A stretch of 64,000 nt of DNA. Source: a bacterium A37T11. Its GTDB lineage: Bacteria > Bacteroidota > Bacteroidia > Sphingobacteriales > Sphingobacteriaceae. How positions within the stretch are numbered: the first letter of the stretch is position 1; each line of letters begins with the position of its first letter. Of this stretch, positions 1 to 7,744 are shown in pieces. The position numbers were made by a program, and so were the translations under genes. The DNA is taken from positions 62,001 to 126,000 of the forward strand of contig FOBR01000014.1 of the NCBI GenBank assembly GCA_900109895.1, given 5' to 3'. The notes beneath the pieces were generated by a model that had not been told where the DNA came from, made no database searches, and saw nothing but the letters and a program-made list of their open reading frames with translations.

Positions 1-85
1 GCCCTGTTTTATCGTCTTTTTTACTGCAAGAGAACGTGATTCCTATTATAAAAATGATCACTAGTATTGCTTTTGTCTTTATCAT
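1..85 (-). CDS. Small lipoprotein, partial (runs off left edge)
   Basis: Only the first 28 codons are inside the window, too few for a domain call. They read as a lipoprotein signal: M-I-K-T-K start, a hydrophobic stretch and a lipobox ITFSC followed by SKKDDK. The start and lipobox resemble the neighbouring upstream gene (MTKTK...MMGSC-SKKNENK), so the two are probably tandem paralogues on one transcript, 18 bp apart. The product should be anchored in the inner or outer membrane by its lipidated cysteine. Function is unknown. Confidence 0.6.
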   Translation of the reverse strand, partial: MIKTKAILVIIFIIGITFSCSKKDDKTG

Positions 86-103
86 ATTGAATGTGTTCGG
101 ATG

Positions 104-547
104 CTATTTTATTTTGGTGAAAGTCTGTTGTACCACGTTTTTGTTAGCCTTATGGTCAACCGTGAATTCAGTAATTATTTGAATGTCAAATTGTGTCTTT
201 GAAAGGCTAACAATATCAAATACTTCCGAGACAGGATCTTCTCCACCTTCATTTATGGTTAATTTATTTTCTTCAATACTATAGGTAGAGGATCCATCGG
301 TAGAAGGGTCAACAGAGCCATCTTTATGAAATGTAATAACACCTTCTCCAACTTCATCAGGTCCTTTTATGTCTTCCTTGGTCTTAACACCATCTATATA
401 AGTGGTCTGAATAATCCGGGTTATTTTCCAGGTACCAATAATCAAGGTTTTGTAATCGTCTGGCGATTTGTTTTCGTTCTTTTTGCTGCATGATCCCATC
501 ATCGCAGCAATAAATAGTAGGGTCAGTAATGTTTTTGTCTTTGTCAT
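104..547 (-). CDS. Lipocalin-like small lipoprotein
   Basis: About 147 aa. I start at the ATG of MTKTKTLL because it directly opens a lipoprotein signal with lipobox MMGSC; the longer frame adds 15 non-hydrophobic residues. The mature part begins with a polar linker, then LIIGTWKITRI, which is the opening strand pattern (GTWK) of the lipocalin-like domains common in Bacteroidota lipoproteins, followed by alternating beta-strand sequence (DGSSTYSIEENKLTI). No catalytic motif is visible. Role in the envelope is unknown. It is followed by a second, similar lipoprotein gene at the window edge. Family assignment rests on pattern only. Confidence 0.75.
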   Translation of the reverse strand: MTKTKTLLTLLFIAAMMGSCSKKNENKSPDDYKTLIIGTWKITRIIQTTYIDGVKTKEDIKGPDEVGEGVITFHKDGSVDPSTDGSSTYSIEENKLTINEGGEDPVSEVFDIVSLSKTQFDIQIITEFTVDHKANKNVVQQTFTKIK

Positions 548-703
548 CAATTTTATTGTTTTGTTTTGAAATGTTCTTTGGTAACCCTGCAAAGTTCCTT
601 AATTCATCAAAAATGCACTTTCGAATTTGTTGCAAATCCGTACGATTATGTTGCATATTGTATTAATGCACCCCAAAAATTGTCTGAATGGCTTGGTTAA
701 AAA

Positions 704-738
704 CTACAAATTTTCTACAGAATTCTCTTTTAAGTTTG
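704..738 (+). promoter_or_regulatory. Response-regulator-type site plus -7 element of the HD/two-component operon
   Basis: Two CTACA half-sites lie 11 bp apart (704 and 715), the usual one-turn spacing of OmpR-family direct repeats. The second is part of TTTTCTACAGAAT (711-723). Seven bases later comes TAAGTTTG (731-738), a good Bacteroidota -7 element, with no TTG -33 box, as expected for an activated promoter. The same 13-mer lies 6 bp from a -7 element ahead of the TonB receptor gene that starts at 5762. Autoregulation by the adjacent regulator is inferred. Confidence 0.55.
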
Positions 739-748
739 TTTTTAATAT

Positions 749-1357
749 ATGGATATGGACACGAATGAATGGCTTACGAATCTTTCCAGGTTTGTAGTAA
801 AAATGTTTACTGAACAAAGTCGTCCAGAACTAGTATACCACAACCTGGAACATACAAAAGGCGTTGTTATACATGTGCAACAACTAGCAAATCATTACCA
901 TTTGTCTCCAAAAGATTATTTTATCTTATCTGCTGCCGCCTGGTTTCACGATATTGGACATCTGTTTGGTGTGATCGCAGGCCATGAAGAACGTAGTGTT
1001 GAAATTATGAAACATTATTTTTCAGAGCAGGCAATAGATAAAGAATGTATGGAACGGGTACAAGAATGCATTTTGGCAACCCGCATGCCCACTAATCCAA
1101 CAACCCTTTTACAACAAATCATTTGCGATGCGGATACTTTCCATTTGGGCACGGATGAATTTTTTTCTACAGATCCGTTAATTTATCGTGAACTGGAGTT
1201 AAGATTGGGCTGTTGCATAGGAGGGCAGACACAAAAATCTATTGATTTTCTTGAAATGCACCAATTTTATACCGACTATTGTAAAGAGAGGCTTACGGAG
1301 GGAAAACGAAAAAATATGATTTATTTGGCTTCATTAATTCAAAAAGCTCAACCATGA
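749..1357 (+). CDS. HD-domain metal-dependent phosphohydrolase
   Basis: 202 aa, cytosolic, no signal peptide. HD-superfamily metal ligands are visible: H31 and H35 in YHNLEHT, the HD pair H67-D68 in AWFHDIGH, and a later aspartate in ICDADTFHLG. The order H...HD...D is that of small HD hydrolases acting on nucleotides or other phosphate esters; the substrate cannot be read from sequence. The stop overlaps the response-regulator start by 4 bp (ATGA), so the two are translationally coupled. That makes it likely that the hydrolase works with, or is controlled by, the two-component system. The -7 element ends about 10 bp before the ATG, so the mRNA leader is very short. Confidence 0.85.
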   Translation: MDMDTNEWLTNLSRFVVKMFTEQSRPELVYHNLEHTKGVVIHVQQLANHYHLSPKDYFILSAAAWFHDIGHLFGVIAGHEERSVEIMKHYFSEQAIDKECMERVQECILATRMPTNPTTLLQQIICDADTFHLGTDEFFSTDPLIYRELELRLGCCIGGQTQKSIDFLEMHQFYTDYCKERLTEGKRKNMIYLASLIQKAQP

Positions 1358-2028
1358 AAATCCTGATTATTGAAGATGAAGAAGAATTGGCTCAAAGTAT
1401 GGTAAAGTACCTTTCATCCCAACTTTACATGTGTGAGGTTGCTGCATCTTATGCTGATAGCCTGGATAAGATACATCAGTTTTCCTATGACTGCATCTTG
1501 TTAGATTTGATGCTACCCGATGGTAATGGATTAAATCTTTTAAAGGTGATTCACGAAGAGAAAAAACAAGAAGGGGTGATTATTATATCGGCTAAAAATT
1601 CACTTGAAGATAAATTATATGGCCTAAATACAGGCGCTGACGATTATTTAGCTAAACCTTTTCACCTTTCCGAACTCGCAGCAAGAGTATTTGCGGTAAT
1701 TAGAAGAAGAGCTTTTGGCAATAGCAATATTATACGTCATCAGGAAATAAAGATTGATGTACTGGCAAAAACGGTTTTTGTTCATGAACGGGAGGTCATT
1801 TTTACCAAAAGAGAATTTGACCTTCTGTTGTACCTAGTGGTGAATAAGAACAAAGTAGTATCTAAAAATGCCCTTGCTGAACATTTGACAGGCGATTTTT
1901 CTGACATGATGGATGATTTTAATTTTCTGTATGCACACATAAAAAATATTAAGCATAAACTGACTGAGGCTGGTTCAAAAAACTACCTGAAAACAATTTA
2001 CGCCTCGGGTTATAAGTGGGAGGAATGA
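1354..2028 (+). CDS. OmpR-family DNA-binding response regulator
   Basis: 224 aa. Receiver domain (about 1-115) with acidic pocket E7-D8, phospho-acceptor D51 in ILLDLMLPDG, S79 in the switch position and K101 in YLAKPF. The C-terminal half (about 128-222) is a winged helix of the OmpR/PhoB type (FTKREFDLLLYLVV; YASGYKWEE at the end). It is coupled by ATGA overlaps both to the HD hydrolase before it and to the histidine kinase after it. Direct repeats of CTACA upstream of this operon, and a related inverted pair upstream of the nearby TonB receptor gene, are its most likely targets (inference). Confidence 0.95.
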   Translation: MKILIIEDEEELAQSMVKYLSSQLYMCEVAASYADSLDKIHQFSYDCILLDLMLPDGNGLNLLKVIHEEKKQEGVIIISAKNSLEDKLYGLNTGADDYLAKPFHLSELAARVFAVIRRRAFGNSNIIRHQEIKIDVLAKTVFVHEREVIFTKREFDLLLYLVVNKNKVVSKNALAEHLTGDFSDMMDDFNFLYAHIKNIKHKLTEAGSKNYLKTIYASGYKWEE

Positions 2029-3311
2029 GTCGATTACTTCAAAAGCCGTTAAAACTCATCATCATCTATTCGTTGATCGTTGTAGCTTTTAGCATACCGG
2101 TGTATTATTATGTCATCAATAATATATGGAATGCTGAACTGGATGAACATAATCAACTGGCTGCAGAATACACCAGGAATAAATTGGCTCATGTCAATTT
2201 GGATGAACATGAGCTAACCCGCTTGTTGAGCTTTTGGAATCTGGTAATGCCAGGTGCCCTCCTCGTGCCTGCGACCACGGCAAATTTTCCTGCTGATAGT
2301 GTGTATACCATTAGCAGGACCGATAAGCACGTTAGTTATGAACCTGTTGATTCTTTTAGAGGATTAATCACCTACATCCGCATCAATGGCAAACCTTATA
2401 AACTCACCATTGAAACCAATAGTGAAGAGGCTGTGCCTGCACTTCGGGTTATTACTTCCATTACATTATTGTTCTTTTTGGTGCTTATCGCTGGATTTAT
2501 CTTATTGAACCGCTATGTATCATCGCGTGTATGGAAGCCTTTTTGGCAAACTTTATCCAAATTAAAAGAATTTGATTTACACAATGAATGTCAACTACTT
2601 TTGGAGAAGAGTGATATTGTCGAATTTGATGAATTAAACCGGGAGGTGAATAAATTAATAGACCGAAATGTGGCAACTTTTCAATCTCAAAAGCAATTTA
2701 CAGAAAATGCCAGTCACGAACTGCAAACTCCCCTGGCAGTAATGCAGTCAAAGTTGGATTTGCTGTTGCAAGAAAAAAATTTAAATAAAAGTCAGCATGT
2801 GCTGATACAGGATATTCTTAAAGCATTAAACCGTACAGCCAAGATCAATAAAAATTTGTTAATGCTGGCTAAAATAGATAATCAACAGTTTGATTTGGTT
2901 GATGATGTCAATTTAAATTATGAACTGAATGAAATTATTCAATTAATGCCGGAGGATTTGCAAGGGAAAAACTTGAGGGTAAATGTGCGTATGAATCAGG
3001 ATGTAATTGTGCGTATGAACAATGTGCTCGCTCAGATTTTAATCCAAAACTTGTTATCCAATGCGTATAGGCACAGTCTTCCCGGTGCCATCATTGAAGT
3101 TAGTTTGACCTCCGAAAAACTGGAAATAGCGAATACCGGGCTGGAAAGTTTAGCTAAAGAAAAACTTTTTAAACGGTTTTCAAAGCCTTCAAGGGGTAGT
3201 GGTACAGGTCTTGGTCTGGCCATCGTAAGCCAAATATGCTATCGGTATGGTTGGGCAATTGATTACGAGTTCAGCAATAAAAAACATGTTTTTACGGTCC
3301 ATTTAAAATGA
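2025..3311 (+). CDS. Sensor histidine kinase
   Basis: 428 aa. I use the ATG at 2025, which forms an ATGA overlap with the regulator stop and is preceded by GGGAGGA; an in-frame GTG nine bases earlier is less likely. Membrane segments at about 10-30 and 142-162 enclose a periplasmic sensor region of about 110 residues with no family I recognise. The HisKA H-box has H231 in ENASHELQTPLA. The ATP domain shows an N-box (LLSNAYRHS) and a G2 box (GSGTGLGLAI); the G1 region (IANTGLES) is less canonical. It is the cognate partner of the upstream regulator. The last 9 bp overlap the convergent TonB receptor gene. Confidence 0.95.
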   Translation: MSRLLQKPLKLIIIYSLIVVAFSIPVYYYVINNIWNAELDEHNQLAAEYTRNKLAHVNLDEHELTRLLSFWNLVMPGALLVPATTANFPADSVYTISRTDKHVSYEPVDSFRGLITYIRINGKPYKLTIETNSEEAVPALRVITSITLLFFLVLIAGFILLNRYVSSRVWKPFWQTLSKLKEFDLHNECQLLLEKSDIVEFDELNREVNKLIDRNVATFQSQKQFTENASHELQTPLAVMQSKLDLLLQEKNLNKSQHVLIQDILKALNRTAKINKNLLMLAKIDNQQFDLVDDVNLNYELNEIIQLMPEDLQGKNLRVNVRMNQDVIVRMNNVLAQILIQNLLSNAYRHSLPGAIIEVSLTSEKLEIANTGLESLAKEKLFKRFSKPSRGSGTGLGLAIVSQICYRYGWAIDYEFSNKKHVFTVHLK

Positions 3312-5762
3312 TGGTAAGGAATTTAGATACGATTTTTCCTTTTCTTTATCATCTTTAATCATCATTTTTCCAAATTGGTAGCTTAGGCTGATTCCAAATG
3401 AACGATAAGGTATCTGCCTAAACGTACTGGATATATACCTTGCTGTATTAATGGTGGTAAGTTGATTGACATATTTATTAAATGGGTTGGTCGCAATGAT
3501 ACCCAAACTGACATTTTTATGTAATATCTGCTTCTTTATCGCTATAGTATACGAAATGGATTGAGGTTGCTTACCTTGAATGCTGTTAAATGATGATTTG
3601 TACTCGCCAAATGCTTCAGCGACTAAATCGTTTTGAAATTGGTAAGAAACATTCATGTTTAGCCGGTAATTGATACCGTCTGTTTTATTGCCCCCATCAA
3701 ATTGGTTGACGACATGGCGGTTAAAAATCATTAGGTTTTCGCGTATGTTCAACGCTTTGGTTATGGGAACAGATGAGGTGATGAGCATACCCGTGTTATA
3801 TTCAGTACCAATATTTCTGCGGTTGGTGATGGAAACTTGATGATATACAGAATCCCCGATCTGGTAGGTTGGATAATAAGCTGTATACGTCTTGATATCA
3901 TTGCTATTAATGCGTTCAGTAAAGGCTATATACATATTTCCGCCACCGGTGAAGTCTTTGCTATATCCCAATTCAAAATTGTTGCTTATCTCTGGTTTCA
4001 GAAGTGGATTGCCGGTGGTAATGTTATAGGGGTCACTTAAGTCTAGAAATGGATTTAATTCGTTGTCTGGCCTTTCCAAGCGGTGGGTATATGCTAGTTT
4101 AACTAACTGATTGTTGGAAAATTGATGGGATATGATGGCTGATGGTACCCAATTACCATAAGATGGCACGACTATATTTCCATAATTCAGTCGTACATGT
4201 GTATATTCATAGCGTGTGCCAGCTATGACGTTCAGATAATGGAAAAGTGGGAAACTTGCTGATATATATGCGGCATAGATATTCATTTTATATGCAAAAT
4301 TGTAAGACTGGCTGGGGTCAGAAACATAATGATCAAATTCCGGATCGAGCCTTTGGGCTGTTACCATATTGGCCAGATCTTGCAAAGAGGTCTTTAATCC
4401 TGCTTCCATGGTCAGTTCAGCATTTACAGGATGTACATAATCAATGGATAAATTTTGTTGACGGTCATGTCCGGGATTCATACTGGTCGTCCCGCTAAAG
4501 GGGTTTACTTCCCCTTGGTATACTTGATATTGTGAATAACTTGTATTTGGCGAGCCAAAACTGGCATCGTATGTTAAATCAAGTTGCCTACCCGGCTGGT
4601 CAAATTTCTTTTGATAGGCTATATTCCAATCCACCGAGTGAATATTACTCCGACTGTCTGACTGCCTGTATGAGCTAGCGCTGTCTATGCCGCCCGTAGC
4701 TAAATCATAGATCTGCTGTATCTGATCAGTGGTTCCAACCAATCTTTTCTGAAGATGATCGTAAGAAAGGCCTCCACTTAAGCTACTGGTTTTAGAGATA
4801 TCCCAATTAATTCCAAATCCTGATTTGTAGGCTTTTCTGGTAAGATCGGCTTCACCATGCTGGGATAAACCGGTGGATGGCCTGCCGATGGAATCGTAGG
4901 TTGTTCTGGTTTGGCTTGAAGGTGTGGCTGACCTGAGTTGCTCGTTACCACTTATAAACAGATTTACTCCAAGGTTTTTATGGTGCAAATTTAGGTTTAT
5001 GGATCCATTTTCGAGCTTGCTTCCGCCAGACAAGCTTACATTGCCGTTCAACCCTTCCATTTTGTTATCTTTGAGGATAATATTGATGATACCGGCAGTT
5101 CCTTGGGCATCATATTTGGCCCCAGGACTGGTAATGGCTTCTACACTTTTGATTTGGCTGGCCGGTATGGATGCCAGTGCATCGGACAGGCTGCTCCCAA
5201 ACATGCTCGATGGCTTTCCATTTATTAAAAAACGAATACCCGTGTTGCCTTGTAATTCTACATTGCCATCCATATCTACCGTCACTTGGGGTACTTTTTT
5301 GAGAACGTCTGTCGCTACACCTCCTTGCAAGGTAACATCATTGCCTACCTGGTAAACAACCCGGTCTACTTTATTTCGGACTATAGGAGCTTTGGCGGTA
5401 ACTACCACCTCGGTAAGAGCATGGCTTTGGGGTGTTAAATAAATAATACCTGCATCATATGTAAATTTATCATTACGTATGGGTATGCTTGCTATACTTT
5501 TAAGTTCATATCCTAAAAAATCAATTTTTAGCGTATATAAACCAGGTTTTAAATTTGCCAATACAAATGCTCCTTTGTCATTTGTTAGCGTGCCATTGAC
5601 GGTTTTCCCTGTGGTTGCCTCTAATAAGGTTACATTTGCATATTCTAGCGTAAGTCGTGTAGTACTGTCAGCGATTTTTCCTTTTATAGTGCCCAGTTTT
5701 TGCTGACCGTAGGCATGGATAACAAATATATACAGGAAGACTGCTACCAACGTAGTTTTCAT
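3303..5762 (-). CDS. TonB-dependent outer-membrane receptor (OMP beta-barrel type)
   Basis: 819 aa. Signal peptide to about residue 20 (HAYGQ). Next is a carboxypeptidase-regulatory-like beta domain (about 24-105; GTIKGKIAD, GLYTLKIDFLGYE), then a plug domain (about 120-230; LPxxxVxxxGN and IRFLINGKPSSMFG), then a long barrel typical of the Bacteroidota outer-membrane beta-barrel family. The C-terminus ends in FGISLSYQFGK plus a charged tail. There is no SusD partner, so it may be a stand-alone receptor for a small ligand or a signalling receptor. It faces the two-component operon tail to tail, and its promoter carries the same 13-bp motif as that operon, so control by that system is likely. 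Substrate unknown. Confidence 0.9.
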   Translation of the reverse strand: MKTTLVAVFLYIFVIHAYGQQKLGTIKGKIADSTTRLTLEYANVTLLEATTGKTVNGTLTNDKGAFVLANLKPGLYTLKIDFLGYELKSIASIPIRNDKFTYDAGIIYLTPQSHALTEVVVTAKAPIVRNKVDRVVYQVGNDVTLQGGVATDVLKKVPQVTVDMDGNVELQGNTGIRFLINGKPSSMFGSSLSDALASIPASQIKSVEAITSPGAKYDAQGTAGIINIILKDNKMEGLNGNVSLSGGSKLENGSINLNLHHKNLGVNLFISGNEQLRSATPSSQTRTTYDSIGRPSTGLSQHGEADLTRKAYKSGFGINWDISKTSSLSGGLSYDHLQKRLVGTTDQIQQIYDLATGGIDSASSYRQSDSRSNIHSVDWNIAYQKKFDQPGRQLDLTYDASFGSPNTSYSQYQVYQGEVNPFSGTTSMNPGHDRQQNLSIDYVHPVNAELTMEAGLKTSLQDLANMVTAQRLDPEFDHYVSDPSQSYNFAYKMNIYAAYISASFPLFHYLNVIAGTRYEYTHVRLNYGNIVVPSYGNWVPSAIISHQFSNNQLVKLAYTHRLERPDNELNPFLDLSDPYNITTGNPLLKPEISNNFELGYSKDFTGGGNMYIAFTERINSNDIKTYTAYYPTYQIGDSVYHQVSITNRRNIGTEYNTGMLITSSVPITKALNIRENLMIFNRHVVNQFDGGNKTDGINYRLNMNVSYQFQNDLVAEAFGEYKSSFNSIQGKQPQSISYTIAIKKQILHKNVSLGIIATNPFNKYVNQLTTINTARYISSTFRQIPYRSFGISLSYQFGKMMIKDDKEKEKSYLNSLPSF

Positions 5763-5783
5763 AAACTTTTTTTATGTTGGAGG

Positions 5784-5830
5784 CAAATCTAGGAGGGCAT
5801 TCTGTAGAAAAATTGAATACATTTCTACAG
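5784..5830 (-). promoter_or_regulatory. Inverted CTGTAG/CTACAG site and -7 element of the TonB receptor gene
   Basis: A perfect 9-bp inverted repeat CTGTAGAAA...TTTCTACAG spans 5802-5830, with half-site centres 22 bp (two helical turns) apart. Read on the minus strand, 5798-5810 is TTTTCTACAGAAT, identical over 13 bp to the site upstream of the HD/two-component operon, and it lies 6 bp from TAGATTTG (5784-5791), a -7 element. The near-identical geometry at both promoters supports control by one regulator. Confidence 0.6.
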
Positions 5831-5876
5831 CATTTTTTTATCATGGTGGCTTTGCTATTGAAAATAGCTGTATTGG

Positions 5877-6776
5877 CTAAAACCAAGCCTGATAAATGCC
5901 CCAAGAAGATGTAAGTACCACGAGTATACCTACCAGAATGAGTAGGACGCGCTGATTGATTCGAGAGGCTACGTAAGCTCCGATGGGTGCTGCAAAAACC
6001 CCTCCGGTGATGAGGCCTAACACGATTTCTATATGCTGAACTCCTAAAATGAAAATAAATACGACTGTGGCAAAATAGGTGACAAAGAATTCCGCAGTGT
6101 TAACGGTTCCGATGGTTTCCCGTGGATTTTTTCCTTGGCTCAATATGTTGGTGGTAACAATGGGGCCCCATCCTCCCCCGCCGATTGCATCCAACAAGCC
6201 ACCAATAAAGGCTAAGATGGGAGCGTTTTTTACTTTATGTGGTTCGCTATTTTTCTTTTTAAACGCTTTGTAAAGAAGGTAGATACCCAAACCTAATAAA
6301 TAAATGGAAATATACGGTTTGATGACATTACCATCCAACAAGTCAGACAGCAAATAGGCTCCTAATATAGCACCTACACTGCCAGTGATCACTATTTGGA
6401 AAAAAAGCTTCTTATCTATGTTTTTGAAACGTATATGTGATAGGGCTGATACGCCTGTAGTAAATATCTCTGAGGTATGTACGCTGGCCGAGGCAAACTT
6501 AGGAGGTATTCCAAACCATAGTAATAGACTGGTGCAACTTACGCCATAGGCCATACCCAAGGCTCCATCGATAAGCTGGGCTACAAAACCTGCCAAAATG
6601 AACCAACTAAATTTTGTTCCAAATTCAAAAGCGTGGTGTTGAAACCCTATATATAATAGATTTAGGAAATAGAGTAATACAAATACTTTGAATGCAATAA
6701 TGAGCCATCCAACATGCTTTAGGGTAACTTTAGCTTTTATTTTACTTAGACTTGATGCCTGTATAGCTTTTTCCAT
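5877..6776 (-). CDS. TauE/SafE-family anion exporter
   Basis: 299 aa polytopic inner-membrane protein with about eight hydrophobic segments. Two internally related halves carry the family signature: AQLIDGALGMAYGVS near residues 66-80 and FIGGLLDAIGGGGWGPI near 190-206. TauE/SafE proteins export sulfite, sulfoacetate or related organosulfur anions. The gene lies between a serine acetyltransferase gene and a TonB receptor gene on the same strand with gaps of about 110 bp, so each probably has its own promoter. The context makes sulfite or another sulfur anion a reasonable substrate, but this is inference from family and neighbours. Confidence 0.88.
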   Translation of the reverse strand: MEKAIQASSLSKIKAKVTLKHVGWLIIAFKVFVLLYFLNLLYIGFQHHAFEFGTKFSWFILAGFVAQLIDGALGMAYGVSCTSLLLWFGIPPKFASASVHTSEIFTTGVSALSHIRFKNIDKKLFFQIVITGSVGAILGAYLLSDLLDGNVIKPYISIYLLGLGIYLLYKAFKKKNSEPHKVKNAPILAFIGGLLDAIGGGGWGPIVTTNILSQGKNPRETIGTVNTAEFFVTYFATVVFIFILGVQHIEIVLGLITGGVFAAPIGAYVASRINQRVLLILVGILVVLTSSWGIYQAWF

Positions 6777-6812
6777 GACCTGAAAATTTAATTGAATATA
6801 TTATTGACTGTA

Positions 6813-6820
6813 CAAATGTA
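6813..6820 (-). promoter_or_regulatory. -7 element upstream of the TauE/SafE gene
   Basis: On the minus strand this reads TACATTTG, a match to the Bacteroidota TAnnTTTG -7 consensus, 36 bp before the start codon. No clear TTG -33 box is seen at 17-23 bp. Confidence 0.4.
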
Positions 6821-6884
6821 TAAATTAAAACAATTAAATACTATTAATTACATAGACTAAATATCAAAAAAATTTACTGATGGG

Positions 6885-7694
6885 TCATGAATCATTTTTG
6901 GGTCCGATAAATTTCATGTTAGGTTGATGATATACGGTAGTATATGGTTCTACACTATTCGTTAACCATACATTTCCGCCAATAATAGAATGATGACCTA
7001 TTCGGGTTTCACCACCAAGTATGGTAGCGCCTGCATAAATCACGACATGATCTTCAATAATGGGGTGCCGCCTTTCGCCTGCTAATATTTTTTCAACGCT
7101 CAGTGCTCCTAAGGTTACACCCTGGTATAATTTAACATGATCTCCTATAATGCATGTTTCGCCAATGACCAGCCCTGTTCCATGGTCAATATGCAGGTGT
7201 TTACCAATTGTTGCACCTGGATGGATATCAATACCTGTGCGCTCATGGGCGTATTCAGTTAAAATACGGGGTATTAACGGCAACTTATTTAGCCACAGCT
7301 GGTGGGCCATACGGTATATACAGGTGGCCAAAAATCCGGGATAGGTACGTACCACTTCCTGAAGATTCTGTGCTGCCGGGTCTCCTTCCAATATGGCCTG
7401 AGCATCGGTCATCATGATTTCATAAATTTGCGGCAATGTTTCAAAAAATTGGGCTACAATGTAGGTGTAGTCGCAGTTTTCGCATGCTTTGCTGCTTAGC
7501 AACAGGTCATATAGCTCATTTTCGAGGATGCTGAAATGTGCTTTCAACGCCCCGATGGTCAGTATTTTTTTTGAACTTCGCTCTGGAAACAGTAAACGGA
7601 ATACATCCCTGGCCCACTCCCATATGCGCACATTACTGGGCATGTCACGGGCTTCCTGATGCCTGATAAATAATTGTTGATAAAATTTCTCCAC
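6885..7694 (-). CDS. epsC: Serine O-acetyltransferase (EpsC/CysE type)
   Basis: 269 aa. It makes O-acetylserine from serine and acetyl-CoA, the committed step of cysteine synthesis. An N-terminal helical domain (about 1-150) is followed by left-handed beta-helix hexapeptide repeats (GATIGKHLHIDHGTGLVIGE, GDHVKLYQGVTLGA). The catalytic region has the family's D-H pair in HIDHGTG and the later RHP. The start codon is GTG; no in-frame ATG is near, and a TATCTTTG element lies 17 bp upstream, which fits this start. The length and the long N-terminal domain match the EpsC form. No cysteine synthase gene is in the window. Confidence 0.9.
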   Translation of the reverse strand: MEKFYQQLFIRHQEARDMPSNVRIWEWARDVFRLLFPERSSKKILTIGALKAHFSILENELYDLLLSSKACENCDYTYIVAQFFETLPQIYEIMMTDAQAILEGDPAAQNLQEVVRTYPGFLATCIYRMAHQLWLNKLPLIPRILTEYAHERTGIDIHPGATIGKHLHIDHGTGLVIGETCIIGDHVKLYQGVTLGALSVEKILAGERRHPIIEDHVVIYAGATILGGETRIGHHSIIGGNVWLTNSVEPYTTVYHQPNMKFIGPKNDS

Positions 7695-7710
7695 GTGTAT
7701 ATTATTTAAA

Positions 7711-7718
7711 CAAAGATA
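7711..7718 (-). promoter_or_regulatory. -7 element upstream of the serine acetyltransferase gene
   Basis: TATCTTTG on the minus strand, a good match to TAnnTTTG, ends 17 bp before the GTG start. No -33 TTG is seen at the usual distance, so the promoter may need an activator. Confidence 0.5.
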
Positions 7719-7744
7719 TCATATTATGGGTTTCATTGGATGTT

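Noticed and set aside
4924-5355. 143-codon plus-strand ORF within the TonB receptor gene
   Set aside because: Complementary to the conserved plug domain; composition (many Pro, Leu, Ser) is typical of an antisense shadow.
5668-5904. 78-codon minus-strand ORF containing K-K-C-C
   Set aside because: The Cys pair is far from the stop, and most of the frame overlaps the TonB receptor and TauE genes. The predicted transcription start would also fall downstream of the Cys codons.
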